This document shows, in pieces, positions 1 to 9,368 of a stretch of 64,000 nt of DNA. Position 1 is the first letter of the stretch, and each line of letters opens with the position of its first letter. The notes beneath the pieces were generated by a model that ran no database searches, was not told the DNA's origin, and saw only the letters and a program-made list of their open reading frames with translations. The stretch lies in NCBI GenBank assembly GCA_035524335.1, contig DATKPE010000003.1:7018-71017 (forward strand), given 5' to 3'. This DNA is from DATKPE01 sp035524335 (GTDB taxonomy: Bacteria > Bacteroidota > Ignavibacteria > UBA10030 > SZUA-254). The translations under genes were made by a program, and so were the position numbers.

Positions 1-459
1 ATTTTTGTCGACGTGATGATAGGACGCCGCATCGTATTTGTGGAGCGACGGGGACTGAAAGATCGGGGTGAGATAGATCGCGTTGATCCCGAGGTCTGCG
101 AGGTAATCGAGCCTGTCGATGATGCCGGCAATGTCGCCGCCGTAACGGCGGAGCTGGCAGTTGAAGTAGAATCCCTGGGAATCGGCCCGTTCCCACGGCT
201 GAAGGCTGAACCAGTCGGAAGTCCAGGAACTCCGGCGCCAGCCGGCGGGTTCGGCATGCGGCCAGCTGCCGCGGAGGTCCGCGAGAACCGGATCATTTAA
301 TGTATCGCCGTTGCGGAATCGTTCGGGAAATATCTGATACCAGATGGCTGACCGGGCCCAGCCGGGGACAGCGGAGACATCTGCGGAGGGAACCTGAGAA
401 AAACAGCTGGAGAAAAAAACACACCCCAGAATAAAAACCCAACCCCTGTGTTCTCGCAT
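1..459 (-). CDS. GH13 alpha-amylase family lipoprotein (neopullulanase/cyclomaltodextrinase-like), 3' part outside the window
   Basis: Only the first 153 codons are visible; the gene reads leftward off the window edge. The N-terminus has a charged start, a hydrophobic stretch and a Cys at residue 19 in a lipobox-like context (FSSC), so a surface or periplasmic lipoprotein is likely. Residues 40-52 read WYQIFPERFRNGD, the usual opening of the GH13 barrel in neopullulanase/cyclomaltodextrinase-type enzymes. Residues 129-145 carry the conserved YLTPIF...HKYD block. The catalytic residues lie beyond the edge. The gene is divergent from the MalK-like ATPase and next to a GH31 alpha-glucosidase and a glucan phosphorylase, so a role in starch or maltodextrin breakdown fits. 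The subfamily is inferred. Confidence 0.85.
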   Translation of the reverse strand, partial: MREHRGWVFILGCVFFSSCFSQVPSADVSAVPGWARSAIWYQIFPERFRNGDTLNDPVLADLRGSWPHAEPAGWRRSSWTSDWFSLQPWERADSQGFYFNCQLRRYGGDIAGIIDRLDYLADLGINAIYLTPIFQSPSLHKYDAASYHHVDKN

Positions 460-506
460 TATGACATTACTGCTTTCACGGCACGTGGTGAAGTAATACC
501 TGGATG

Positions 507-538
507 GGAAAATAGAAAATTTCCACTGTAAAGTCAAA
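507..538 (-). promoter_or_regulatory. Candidate Bacteroidetes-type promoter for the GH13 gene
   Basis: On the minus strand TTTG (535-538) is followed after 20 nt by TATTTTCC (507-514). This matches the TTTG-N19-21-TAnnTTTG pattern with two mismatches in the downstream box. Transcription would start about 40 nt before the GH13 ATG. It is weaker than the similar element at 6418-6448. On the plus strand the same gap holds an exact TAnnTTTG box (TATATTTG, 561-568) without a partner at the right spacing; it may serve the MalK-like gene. Confidence 0.3.
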
Positions 539-633
539 ATTTTTTTGCGATTTCCGGCGATATATTTGTGATTCCCCAGGAGAAACAGTATATTACGCCT
601 CAACGCTCGCCGCATTCCGAAAAAGGAAATTCC

Positions 634-1731
634 ATGGGTCAGGTTCGCTTAGAACATGTCTTCAAACGGTACGACAGCCACACTGTCGTGAAGGATGTTT
701 CACTCGAAATCCGGGACAAGGAATTCGTCGTTCTGGTCGGTCCGTCCGGCTGTGGCAAATCAACGACGCTCCGGATGATCGCCGGTCTCGAGGAAATCAG
801 CGACGGGACCATCGCCATCGATCAGACGGTGGTGAACGATGTGCCGCCGAAAGACCGCGACATCGCCATGGTCTTCCAGAACTACGCGCTCTACCCTCAC
901 ATGACGGTCTACGAGAATCTCGCGTTCGGTCTGAAGATGAGGAAATATGCCCGGGCGGATATCGACGTGCGGGTCAAGGAAGCGGCGGAAATCCTCGGTA
1001 TCGGGGAGATGTTGGAGCGGAAACCGAAGGCGCTCTCCGGCGGTCAGCGCCAGCGCGTCGCCCTCGGCAGAGCCATCGTCCGCCGGCCGAAGGTCTTCCT
1101 CTTCGATGAGCCGCTCAGCAACCTCGACGCGAATCTCCGCGTCCAGATGCGGACCGAGATCTCCCGCCTGCATAAACAGCTCCAGACCACCATGATCTAC
1201 GTCACCCACGACCAGATCGAAGCGATGTCGATGGGCGACCGGATCGTCGTGATGAAAGACGGTATCGTTCAGCAGGTCGATACTCCCCTGACCATCTACA
1301 ATACCCCCGCCAACCAGTTCGTCGCGGGCTTCATCGGCAGTCCCACCATGAATTTTTTCAGCGGCCGCATCCGGACGACGACCCAGGCTCAGTTTACCAC
1401 ATCCGACAGTTCTGTCTCGCTCGCGCTTTCCCCGGCCGCGGTGAAGCGGCTCAGCCAGCACGACGGCCAGGAGGTCGTCCTCGGCGTCCGTCCGGAGCAT
1501 ATTCTTTCGCGTCCGGTCTCCTCCGCGGCGACCCCGGTCGAAGTTGGCATCGAAGTCACCGAACCGGTCGGGAACGAAATCTTCCTCTACTTTACGCTCG
1601 GATCGGGGAAAAGCCAGTATATTTCCCGCATCCCCTCGGATATTGTGCCGCAGGTGCGGAAACCATTCACGCTCTATTTTGATTCGGAGAAATTTCACTT
1701 TTTCCATCCCGGCACCGGACAGGCGCTCTGA
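634..1731 (+). CDS. MalK/UgpC/MsmK-type sugar ABC transporter ATP-binding protein
   Basis: This is the cytoplasmic ATPase subunit of a carbohydrate importer (365 aa). Walker A GPSGCGKST lies at about residues 36-44, the signature LSGGQ at 134-138 and Walker B VFLFDEP at 154-160. A C-terminal OB-like (TOBE) extension of about 130 residues gives the full MalK length. I chose the ATG at 634 because AAGGAAAT sits just upstream and the family alignment starts there; an in-frame GTG at 568 would add 22 residues unlike the family. No permease or binding-protein gene is nearby, so like MsmK it may serve a transporter encoded elsewhere. The alpha-glucosidase begins 44 nt downstream, which suggests co-transcription and a maltodextrin-type substrate, by inference. 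Confidence 0.93.
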   Translation: MGQVRLEHVFKRYDSHTVVKDVSLEIRDKEFVVLVGPSGCGKSTTLRMIAGLEEISDGTIAIDQTVVNDVPPKDRDIAMVFQNYALYPHMTVYENLAFGLKMRKYARADIDVRVKEAAEILGIGEMLERKPKALSGGQRQRVALGRAIVRRPKVFLFDEPLSNLDANLRVQMRTEISRLHKQLQTTMIYVTHDQIEAMSMGDRIVVMKDGIVQQVDTPLTIYNTPANQFVAGFIGSPTMNFFSGRIRTTTQAQFTTSDSSVSLALSPAAVKRLSQHDGQEVVLGVRPEHILSRPVSSAATPVEVGIEVTEPVGNEIFLYFTLGSGKSQYISRIPSDIVPQVRKPFTLYFDSEKFHFFHPGTGQAL

Positions 1732-1775
1732 CCCGCCGGAGACCGGCATCGCTCACACGCACGCCCATTTTCACC

Positions 1776-4223
1776 ATGTCCAGCCGCTTCCCTGCTGTAA
1801 TTCTGATCCTCTGTCTTCTGCCGGCCTCCCTGAATGCTCAGTGGCAATCGGCGGGCGCCGTCTCTTCCTGGAAGAAAACCGCCGCCGGTCTCATCCTCCA
1901 GCTTCCGCCGGCGGCTCTCGAGATTCAGATCGTCACCCCGGCGGTCGTCCGCGTTCGTTTTTCACCCACCGGCCGCTTTACGTCAGACAGTTCCTGGGCG
2001 GTCATCGGCAGGCCCGGGACGCCCGAATTCCGAGCTGAAGAAACCCCCACGCACATCCGCATCCTGACCGGCGATCTGCGGCTGGATATCGGAAAGTCAC
2101 CCTGCCGCCTCTCGGTCTCGACAGCAGACGGAACATTTCTCTTCGCCGACGATACGCTCCGGGGAACCGGCTGGTCAGGATCCGCGGTCACCGTCTGGAA
2201 ACAGATTTCCGCCGGAGAACATTTTTACGGTCTCGGGGAAAAATCGAACGCCTTCGAAAAGTCGGGTTCCGCTCTCTCCATGTGGAATTCAGACATCCCG
2301 GCGTACTCGGAGAATACCGATCCGCTCTACCAGGATATTCCTTTCTACTACGCAATCCGGGATTCCCTTTCGTACGGCGTGTTCCTCGACAATCCCTCCT
2401 TTTCACACTTCATATTTGGCAAGGAAGACCGCTCGCTCGCCTCGTTCGGCGTTTCCGGCGGCGATCTCAACTACTATCTGATCTACGGCCCTTCACCGAG
2501 GGAGGTCCTGCGCCGGTTCACCGACCTGACCGGTAGAATGCACCTTCCGCCGCTCTGGAGCCTCGGCTATCAGCAGTGCCGGTGGAGCTATTATCCCGAA
2601 CGGCGCGTGCGGGAAATCGCATCGACGTTCCGGTCGAAGAAAATTCCGTGCGATGCGATCTACCTCGATATCCATTACATGGACGGGTACCGGGTCTTCA
2701 CCTGGGATACGGCCAGATTTCCCTCCCCCTCCGCGATGGTTGCGGACCTCAAAAAGGACGGCTTCAAGACCGTCGTTATCATCGATCCCGGCATCAAGGC
2801 GGATTCGTCCTATTCCGCATACCGCGACGGGGAACGGAACCGGGTTTTTGTCCAGAACGCCGACGGATCGGAGTTCATCGGAAAAGTCTGGCCCGGTGAC
2901 TGTGTGTTCCCCGATTTTACGCGCGCCTCCGCCCGCAGCTGGTGGGGCTCTCTCTACGAGGGCCTCATCGCGGCCGGCGTCCGAGGATTCTGGAACGACA
3001 TGAACGAGCCTTCCGTCTTCGACGGGCCGCAAAAAACATTTCCGTTGAATGCCCGCGCTGACGACCACGGCATTCCTTCCGATCACGCCGCTACCCATAA
3101 TGTGTACGGCATGCAGATGGTCCGCGCGACATATGAAGGTGTCCGGCGCCTCCGCCCGGACGAACGGCCCTTTGTCCTTACCAGAGCCAATTATGCAGGC
3201 GGTCAGCGGTACTCCGCCGCCTGGACCGGCGACAACGTCTCCAGCTGGGAACATCTCAGGCTCGGCATCAGGATCTGCCTCGGCATGAGCATCTGCGGCC
3301 AGCCCTTCACCGGAACCGACATCGGCGGTTTCATCGGCATGCCGACCGGTGAACTTTATGCCCGATGGCTCGAATTCGGCGTTTTCTCCCCGCTTATGCG
3401 GAGCCATGCCGAGATCAACAGCCCGAACAAAGAACCGTGGGAGTACGGTCCCGACTTCGAAGCGGTGAACCGGAAAACCATCGAACTGCGCTATCAGCTC
3501 CTCCCCTACATTTATTCGGCGTTCAGAAATTCTGCCGAAACCGGCGACGCCATCATGCGACCGCTGGTCTTCGATTATCCGGCAGATCCCCGGACCGCCC
3601 TGTGTGACGATGAGTTCATGTTCGGAATTGCTCTCCTCGCCGCCCCGGTGACCGAGCCGGGCCAGTCGGCACGCACCGTCTATCTCCCCGCGGGAACCTG
3701 GTACGATTTCCATACCGGCAACCGGACCGCCGGAGGCGCTGAGGTGACCTCTGCGGCGCCGATCGGCAGGATACCCGTCTTTGTCAAAGCCGGCACCATC
3801 GTCCCGACACAGCCTGCGGAGCAGTACGTGGGCGAAAAACCGCCCGACCGGATAACGCTGACGGTCTACCCCGACCGGGGAACAGCAGAGGGAGCGCTCT
3901 ACGAGGACGACGGGATTTCGTTCGATTATATGAATGGGAATTACGCGGAAAGAACGGTCCATCTCGGAAGCGGGGCCGCTTCCGATACGCTTGCACTGAG
4001 CGAGCCATCCGGGACGTACACCCCGCCTCCCCGTCTCCTAGAATTCCGGATCCTCGGGAGAGATTCCGTTCCCCCGTCGGTGAGGCGGGGATCATCCCCC
4101 TTCCGGCAGATGACCGGCAGATCTGCGGGAGAGGAAGGATGGGAATTCCGCCCGGCGGAGCATGAGTTGATTCTCCGGGTCCGGGACAGTTTCCGGCATG
4201 AAGTATTTCTGATCGGCCGTTGA
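1776..4223 (+). CDS. GH31 alpha-glucosidase, secreted
   Basis: An 815-residue alpha-glucosidase/alpha-xylosidase family enzyme releasing alpha-linked glucose from the non-reducing end of oligosaccharides. The first ~21 residues form a signal peptide ending at about LNA. An N-terminal galactose-mutarotase-like domain precedes the barrel. The nucleophile is Asp408 in WNDMNEP and the acid/base Asp486 in WTGDN; both are intact. The C-terminus carries the beta-sandwich and DUF5110-like region usual in bacterial GH31. It follows the MalK-like gene by 44 nt and converges on the glucan phosphorylase. Alpha-1,4 specificity is inferred from the neighbours; xylosidase activity is not excluded. Confidence 0.93.
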   Translation: MSSRFPAVILILCLLPASLNAQWQSAGAVSSWKKTAAGLILQLPPAALEIQIVTPAVVRVRFSPTGRFTSDSSWAVIGRPGTPEFRAEETPTHIRILTGDLRLDIGKSPCRLSVSTADGTFLFADDTLRGTGWSGSAVTVWKQISAGEHFYGLGEKSNAFEKSGSALSMWNSDIPAYSENTDPLYQDIPFYYAIRDSLSYGVFLDNPSFSHFIFGKEDRSLASFGVSGGDLNYYLIYGPSPREVLRRFTDLTGRMHLPPLWSLGYQQCRWSYYPERRVREIASTFRSKKIPCDAIYLDIHYMDGYRVFTWDTARFPSPSAMVADLKKDGFKTVVIIDPGIKADSSYSAYRDGERNRVFVQNADGSEFIGKVWPGDCVFPDFTRASARSWWGSLYEGLIAAGVRGFWNDMNEPSVFDGPQKTFPLNARADDHGIPSDHAATHNVYGMQMVRATYEGVRRLRPDERPFVLTRANYAGGQRYSAAWTGDNVSSWEHLRLGIRICLGMSICGQPFTGTDIGGFIGMPTGELYARWLEFGVFSPLMRSHAEINSPNKEPWEYGPDFEAVNRKTIELRYQLLPYIYSAFRNSAETGDAIMRPLVFDYPADPRTALCDDEFMFGIALLAAPVTEPGQSARTVYLPAGTWYDFHTGNRTAGGAEVTSAAPIGRIPVFVKAGTIVPTQPAEQYVGEKPPDRITLTVYPDRGTAEGALYEDDGISFDYMNGNYAERTVHLGSGAASDTLALSEPSGTYTPPPRLLEFRILGRDSVPPSVRRGSSPFRQMTGRSAGEEGWEFRPAEHELILRVRDSFRHEVFLIGR

Positions 4224-4230
4224 ACGCCGT

Positions 4231-6387
4231 CTACTGCTTTCCCGGAAAATAATACTTCCGGGAGTACTCCATCACCATCCGGTGCGTGTTATAAACTGGT
4301 ATGATGGTCTGGAGAGCGCTCCTGACCCTCGCAATCCATTTCTTCGGAATCCCGGATTTATCGGTATCGTAGAACGCAGGGATGAGATCCTTACTGAGAA
4401 CGGTGTAGAGAGCGTCTGCGTCCCGTTTGTCGATCTCTTCCTGGGTCATCCCTTCATCCGATTTTGCCCCGAACGCCCAGCCGTTCTTGCCGTTGTAGGC
4501 CTCCGCCCACCAGCCGTCCAGGATACTGCAGTGCAGTCCGAGATTGATGGCGATCTTTTCCCCGCTCGTGCCGCTCGCTTCGAGCGGCCGCCGCGGTGTA
4601 TTCAGCCAGACGTCACAGCCCGACACGAGCGTGCGCGCGACGTTCATGTCGTAATTCTCGACAAAGACGACCTTGCCGTGGAAGGGATGATCCTTGGTAA
4701 TCTCGATGATTTTCCGGAGAAACGCTTTTCCGTCGCTGTCGCGCGGATGGGCTTTACCGGCAAAGATCAGCTGGAGCGGACGCTGGGGATCGTTGAAGAG
4801 ATCGATGGCCCGCTGGAGGTTGGAAAAAATGAGCGGCGCCCGTTTATACGGTGCAAACCGCCGTGCATATCCGATCGTGAGCGCATCGAAGGAAAAAAGG
4901 TGATACAGTGCATCGTGACCCGTCACGGCGCCGACCGTCATCTGCCGCGCGGCGCGGGTCCGCAGAAATTCGAGCATCTGCCGCCTCAGCTGATAGCGGA
5001 GCGACCAGAGTTCCTCATCCGACACAATCGTCGGATCTGCGACATGGTGCCAGAATTTTTCGTCGTGCAGGTGTTCCTTCCATCCGTGGGAATTATGGCG
5101 CTCCCAGAAGTCCCATGAGGTGCGCGATGCCCAGGTCGGGATATGGACGCCGTTGGTGATATACCCGATCGGGACGGCACTCGTCCCGAGGGAGGGATAG
5201 AGATCCTTCCACATCTCCCGGGACACCTCGCCGTGGATCCTGCTCACGCCGTTCGCTCCCCGGGATAATTTCAGGCCGAGGACGGTCATGGTGAATTCGC
5301 CCGGGTCTTTCTCGCCGGGGATGTTGCCGTATGCCATGAGGTCCGCGATCGTCAGTTCCATCGCCTCGGCGTACGGTTTCATGGTGAATTCGAACAGGTC
5401 GGTCGGGAACCGGTCATGCCCTGCGGGGACCGGGGTATGGGTCGTGAAGATGCACTGTCCGCGGACCTTCTTTTCGGCCGCACTCTTCCGTTCACCCCGA
5501 TCGAGTTGTTCGCGGAGGAGTTCCAGCGTCAGAAATGCCGCATGTCCCTCGTTCATATGAAACACCGTCGGGGAGAGTCCGAGGGCGCGGATGAACCGGA
5601 CGCCGCCGATGCCGAGGACGATTTCCTGGCGAATGCGGGTGTTCATGTCGCCGCCGTAGGCGAGCCCGGTGAGGCCGCGGAAATCGGTGTCGTTGTTCGG
5701 GACGTCGGTATCGAGAAGATAGACGGTCGAGCGTCCGACTTCAACCTTCCAGCCCTGAAAATATACGATGCTGTTCCCGATGGCCACATTGCAGAGCACC
5801 GGCTTTCCCGCCTTGTTCGTCACCAGCTCGACCGGGACGGTGGCCGGATTGGTGGAAGGATAGTGCTCCACCTGCATGCCGTTCTGGTCGACTTTCTGCT
5901 GGAAATATCCCTGGCGGTAAAACAATCCGATCCCGACAAACGGGATTGCAAGATCGCTCGCCGATTTTACATGATCCCCGGCAAGAATGCCGAGTCCCCC
6001 CGAATAGAACGGGAGACATTCATGGAAACCGAACTCCGCGCAGAAGTAGGCAACGAGATCGTTCTTTCCGATGTGGGTATGTTCCCGGCGGACAACCGGC
6101 GTCTGCCGCATGTACTCCTGAAATGTCGCGACTGCATGGACAACCCTGTCGAAGAACGCCTTATCGCCGAGACGTGCCGTAAGTTCCGACTCTGAAACTT
6201 CCGCCAGAACGGCAACCGGGTTGTGATTGGAATTCTCCCACAACAGGGGAGAAAGCTCCTCGAACACCCTCTGCGCCGGGGGATTCCAGCTCCACCACAG
6301 ATTCCGCGCCAGACTGTGGAGGTGTGTGATGAGATCGGGACTCCGGGGCGCCGCCCCGTCCCTGGATTTCGCTGTCTGCTTGCTCAT
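4231..6387 (-). CDS. glgP: Alpha-glucan (glycogen/maltodextrin) phosphorylase, GT35
   Basis: A 718-residue PLP enzyme that phosphorolyses alpha-1,4-glucan to glucose-1-phosphate. It starts with the DUF3417-like segment (NLWWSWNPPA) typical of the short bacterial/archaeal phosphorylase type. The PLP lysine is Lys611 in EASGTSGEK, followed by the LDGWWAEAY block. The start at 6387 (MSKQ) is preferred: an in-frame ATG at 6459 lies upstream of a well-matched promoter at 6418-6448 and would add 24 residues unlike the family. It ends 7 nt from the convergent GH31 gene. Together with GH13 and GH31 it completes cytoplasmic breakdown of imported maltodextrin or stored glycogen. Confidence 0.93.
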   Translation of the reverse strand: MSKQTAKSRDGAAPRSPDLITHLHSLARNLWWSWNPPAQRVFEELSPLLWENSNHNPVAVLAEVSESELTARLGDKAFFDRVVHAVATFQEYMRQTPVVRREHTHIGKNDLVAYFCAEFGFHECLPFYSGGLGILAGDHVKSASDLAIPFVGIGLFYRQGYFQQKVDQNGMQVEHYPSTNPATVPVELVTNKAGKPVLCNVAIGNSIVYFQGWKVEVGRSTVYLLDTDVPNNDTDFRGLTGLAYGGDMNTRIRQEIVLGIGGVRFIRALGLSPTVFHMNEGHAAFLTLELLREQLDRGERKSAAEKKVRGQCIFTTHTPVPAGHDRFPTDLFEFTMKPYAEAMELTIADLMAYGNIPGEKDPGEFTMTVLGLKLSRGANGVSRIHGEVSREMWKDLYPSLGTSAVPIGYITNGVHIPTWASRTSWDFWERHNSHGWKEHLHDEKFWHHVADPTIVSDEELWSLRYQLRRQMLEFLRTRAARQMTVGAVTGHDALYHLFSFDALTIGYARRFAPYKRAPLIFSNLQRAIDLFNDPQRPLQLIFAGKAHPRDSDGKAFLRKIIEITKDHPFHGKVVFVENYDMNVARTLVSGCDVWLNTPRRPLEASGTSGEKIAINLGLHCSILDGWWAEAYNGKNGWAFGAKSDEGMTQEEIDKRDADALYTVLSKDLIPAFYDTDKSGIPKKWIARVRSALQTIIPVYNTHRMVMEYSRKYYFPGKQ

Positions 6388-6417
6388 TGTCGGCTCGTAT
6401 TGTTGAAATAATGTCGA

Positions 6418-6448
6418 CAAATGTATAAAAAATAAATTGATTCTCAAA
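6418..6448 (-). promoter_or_regulatory. Bacteroidetes-type promoter of the glucan phosphorylase gene
   Basis: The minus strand has TTTG (6445-6448), exactly 19 nt, then TACATTTG (6418-6425). This is a full match to the Bacteroidetes housekeeping pattern TTTG-N19-21-TAnnTTTG. A start a few bases further on leaves a leader of about 25 nt to the ATG at 6387. The spacer is AT-rich. The element also rules against the longer start at 6459. Confidence 0.65.
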
Positions 6449-6618
6449 GCGTACCGCACGACCAGACGGAACGCGGGTTCCAGGGACCTCCATCCTTCTT
6501 GGTCTTGCGGATTATTTTTTGTACGTTCGGTGAGTGAAACGATCCTTTTGCTCCGTGGAGTTCATTCCCCGACCCGCGCGCGGTTTCTTTTCCCGCGCCG
6601 GCATCCCATGACCCGCAG

Positions 6619-8079
6619 ATGATCTCCCCTCTCACGCTCCTCAGGCGAAACATCTACGGGTGCACCGTCGCCTGTCTCTCCCTGATCGCCCTCCTCCTCA
6701 GACTCTATCAGCTCGATGCACAGAGTCTCTGGAACGATGAGATGTTCACCATGCAGGTTGCCGGGCTCCCCTTCGGCGGTATCCGGGAATGTCTGAGTGT
6801 CTCGTACCATCATCCGCCGCTCTTTTTTTACGCCACGGCCGCGGTCATCCGCTGGCTCGGCACGTCGGCCTGGTCGCTCCGGCTTCTTCCGGCCCTGTGC
6901 GGCGCCGCAACCGTCCCGCTTCTCGCCGTTCTCGGAGACAGGCTGTACCGCCGGCCGGCCGGCCTCCTCGCCGGACTGATCTGCCTCGTGTCGCCGTTCC
7001 ATCTCGCCTATTCCCAGGAGGCCAGACCGTATGCGCTTGCGGGTTTCCTCGCCCTTCTCAGCGCCGGACTCTTTCTTCTCCTCCGCCGCAGGTGGAGCAC
7101 CTCCTCCGCGGTCGGGCTCCTCCTTGCAGACATCGCGCTCCTCTATTCCCACCACTGGGGAGTTTTCGTCGTCGCCGCTGAGGCTCTCATCGCCTTTCTT
7201 GTCCCGTCCGGGGAGCCGAAATTCCGGAACCGGTTCGCGCTTCTGCTCACCGGAACAGTATTGTTGTATCTCCCCGGAATTTCCCTGGCGGCGCATCAGG
7301 CCGGCACCGGAATGCATGACGGATGGACCTGGGTCGATCCGCCCGGACCCATGAACCTGATCAACACCTTCCGGGCCTTCAGCGGCAGTTATTTCAGGAT
7401 GGCCACGTCCGTCTTCATGACGGGAGGACCGATCGGAACGGTCGCAATGGGATCGCTTCTCATTCTCCTCGGGACCGCTATCCTCCCCCTCCTGCGCGGG
7501 CAGGCCGCATACCTGGTTCCCGGTGCATTGCTCCTCCTCCTGATTCTGCTTCTGCCCTTCGGCGTGTCGTTCTTCCGGCCGGAGATTTTTGTCTGGTTCC
7601 GGTACACCTTCATCGCCTTCCCCCTTTTCTGCCTCCTCCTCGGTGCGATCGCGGCAGAGGCCCGGTCTCCCGGAGCGGCTGCGGCGTCCCTGTTTGTTTT
7701 TCTGCTGACGGAGGGATTCGGGACAACGATTTATTTCAGCGGGTGGAGCAAGAGCAATGTGCAGGAGGTCTGCGATTATGTCGCCTCAACGGCCCCTCCG
7801 GAGACGGATTTCATCATCCGGCCTGCATCGTTCGCGCCGTTGTTCGGTTATTACTACCGCGGGCGAATTCCGCAGACCGACGAGGCGTACCTCGACCAGC
7901 CGCTCGGCGAAGTTGTCGATACCGCCCGGTCCTTTGTCTACGTTTCGCTCGATGTACCGAACCCGATCCGGGATTACATGAACGGGCATTTCCGGATCGT
8001 CGCCCGGCGTCTGTTTCCCGGAGAGGCACATCTCGGATGGTGGGTGTGCATCTACGCACAGCCTCCCGACAGCGATTGA
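6619..8079 (+). CDS. GT-C type membrane glycosyltransferase (ArnT/PMT-like, GT39/GT83 superfamily)
   Basis: A 486-residue integral membrane protein with about ten hydrophobic helices and a short soluble C-terminal part. The acidic motif SLWNDE in the first extracytoplasmic loop (about residues 36-41) is typical of GT-C enzymes that use polyprenyl-phosphate sugars. The segment HHPPLFFYATAAVIRWLG is also characteristic of this superfamily. It probably moves a sugar from a lipid carrier to an envelope acceptor on the outer face of the inner membrane. Donor and acceptor cannot be read from sequence. It converges with the GT2 synthase (6 nt apart). No clear promoter motif was found upstream. Confidence 0.8.
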   Translation: MISPLTLLRRNIYGCTVACLSLIALLLRLYQLDAQSLWNDEMFTMQVAGLPFGGIRECLSVSYHHPPLFFYATAAVIRWLGTSAWSLRLLPALCGAATVPLLAVLGDRLYRRPAGLLAGLICLVSPFHLAYSQEARPYALAGFLALLSAGLFLLLRRRWSTSSAVGLLLADIALLYSHHWGVFVVAAEALIAFLVPSGEPKFRNRFALLLTGTVLLYLPGISLAAHQAGTGMHDGWTWVDPPGPMNLINTFRAFSGSYFRMATSVFMTGGPIGTVAMGSLLILLGTAILPLLRGQAAYLVPGALLLLLILLLPFGVSFFRPEIFVWFRYTFIAFPLFCLLLGAIAAEARSPGAAAASLFVFLLTEGFGTTIYFSGWSKSNVQEVCDYVASTAPPETDFIIRPASFAPLFGYYYRGRIPQTDEAYLDQPLGEVVDTARSFVYVSLDVPNPIRDYMNGHFRIVARRLFPGEAHLGWWVCIYAQPPDSD

Positions 8080-8085
8080 CGCGGG

Positions 8086-9366
8086 TTACTTCACGTTCGG
8101 CTGGACATCAAACCTCACCGTCTTCACCCACGTCCGTTTTTCCTTTTTGATCAGATCCAGATAGATCGCTTTTCCGACGATGTAGATCCAGAACTGACAG
8201 TAGGTGAAATACATGACGAAGGTGAGGAGCACATTCTTCGTTTTGTCCTCCCGGTCGTAGGACAATGCGAGGAGGATTTCGAGGTGAAAGAGAACGAGGG
8301 CCACGAGCCAGACCGTGGTGTACGGTCCCGGAAGCGTGATGGAGACGACGTTGAAGAGGCCGAGGAGAAAGAGGGCGTCCGAACTGACGATCGCGACGAG
8401 AAACACGTAATAGAGCGAGAGGAGGTAGAGGAGTTCGACGGCGAGAAACTTGTTCTTGAAGGCCGATATTTCCCTGATGAATTTTTTCCCGACGTAATTG
8501 TTGCCCCGCACCCAGCGGGTCCGCTGTTTGATCCAGACCTTCCATGATTCCGGTTCCTGTTCGTAGGTGACCGAATACGGAACGAACTTGATGCGGAATC
8601 CCTCCATGTAGATCCGGATCGAGAGCTCCGAATCTTCCGTGATCGCGTCCTCGTCCCACCCCTTCAGCTTGTCGAGCAGTTCGCGCCGGATGACGAGATT
8701 CGTTCCCGGAAGGGTCGAGATCTTGAAGAGGAGCCATCGGCCCGCCTGAAGCATGTTCTGAAAGCTGAGCGTCTCGATGTTGATGAAGCGTGTGAGGAAG
8801 TTCCTGTTTTTATTGACGGTGCGGAATTTTCCGAGGACCCCGCCGAGGGATGGGTCAATGAGAAGCTGGGCCATCAGATACTTGAGCGCGTGCGGATGGG
8901 GCGTGTTGTCCGCATCATAGACGGCGATGAAGCGCGCGTCGGTCTGACGGAGACCGATGTTCAGTGCGCGTGATTTTCCCTTCCCCCCCTCGCCCTGCGG
9001 GACATTGTAGAGCCGGACGCGCGGATCGCGCCGTGCGAACTCCGCGACGATATCCGCCGTGCCGTCGGTCGATCCGTCGTTGATCACCAGGATGTCGAGG
9101 CACTCGGGGGGATATTCCAGACGGGTCATTGCATCGACCGTATAGCCGATCACCTTTTCCTCGTTGTGGGCGGGGATGAGGACCGAAACTTTCGGATACT
9201 CGAAGGTCATTCCGTCGATCCGCTTTTTTTCCTTCCGGGAGTTCCGGTAATGAAAGAAGCCCGCCAGCGTCAGAATCAGCTGGTAGGCGATCATGAACCA
9301 GATCATGATGACCGAAATGAGGAAAACGATGCTGAGATCAAGTTCGAGAAGCGACTGGCTGGGCAT
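8086..9366 (-). CDS. Processive-type GT2 glycosyltransferase, probable exopolysaccharide synthase
   Basis: A 426-residue membrane GT2 enzyme. It has one N-terminal membrane segment (about residues 10-38), a GT-A domain and three to four C-terminal membrane helices. Signatures are NDGS with Asp97, the DAD motif at 151-153, TED at 243-245 and QRTRW at 281-285. These are the D, DxD, TED, QxxRW set of processive synthases such as PgaC, hyaluronan synthase and BcsA. The start at 9366 is preferred because it lies 2 nt after the stop of the upstream gene (coupled translation). A longer frame reaching 9663 would overlap the neighbour completely. The upstream partner resembles PgaB/PelA in logic, so synthesis and export of a modified polysaccharide is inferred; the sugar is unknown. 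Confidence 0.85.
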   Translation of the reverse strand: MPSQSLLELDLSIVFLISVIMIWFMIAYQLILTLAGFFHYRNSRKEKKRIDGMTFEYPKVSVLIPAHNEEKVIGYTVDAMTRLEYPPECLDILVINDGSTDGTADIVAEFARRDPRVRLYNVPQGEGGKGKSRALNIGLRQTDARFIAVYDADNTPHPHALKYLMAQLLIDPSLGGVLGKFRTVNKNRNFLTRFINIETLSFQNMLQAGRWLLFKISTLPGTNLVIRRELLDKLKGWDEDAITEDSELSIRIYMEGFRIKFVPYSVTYEQEPESWKVWIKQRTRWVRGNNYVGKKFIREISAFKNKFLAVELLYLLSLYYVFLVAIVSSDALFLLGLFNVVSITLPGPYTTVWLVALVLFHLEILLALSYDREDKTKNVLLTFVMYFTYCQFWIYIVGKAIYLDLIKKEKRTWVKTVRFDVQPNVK

Positions 9367-9368
9367 GG

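Noticed and set aside
13..300. A 95-codon plus-strand frame at the left edge
   Set aside because: It is antisense to the GH13 lipoprotein gene, whose conserved motifs are on minus.
2493..3962. A 489-codon minus-strand frame inside the GH31 gene
   Set aside because: Antisense shadow; GH31 has intact catalytic motifs on plus.
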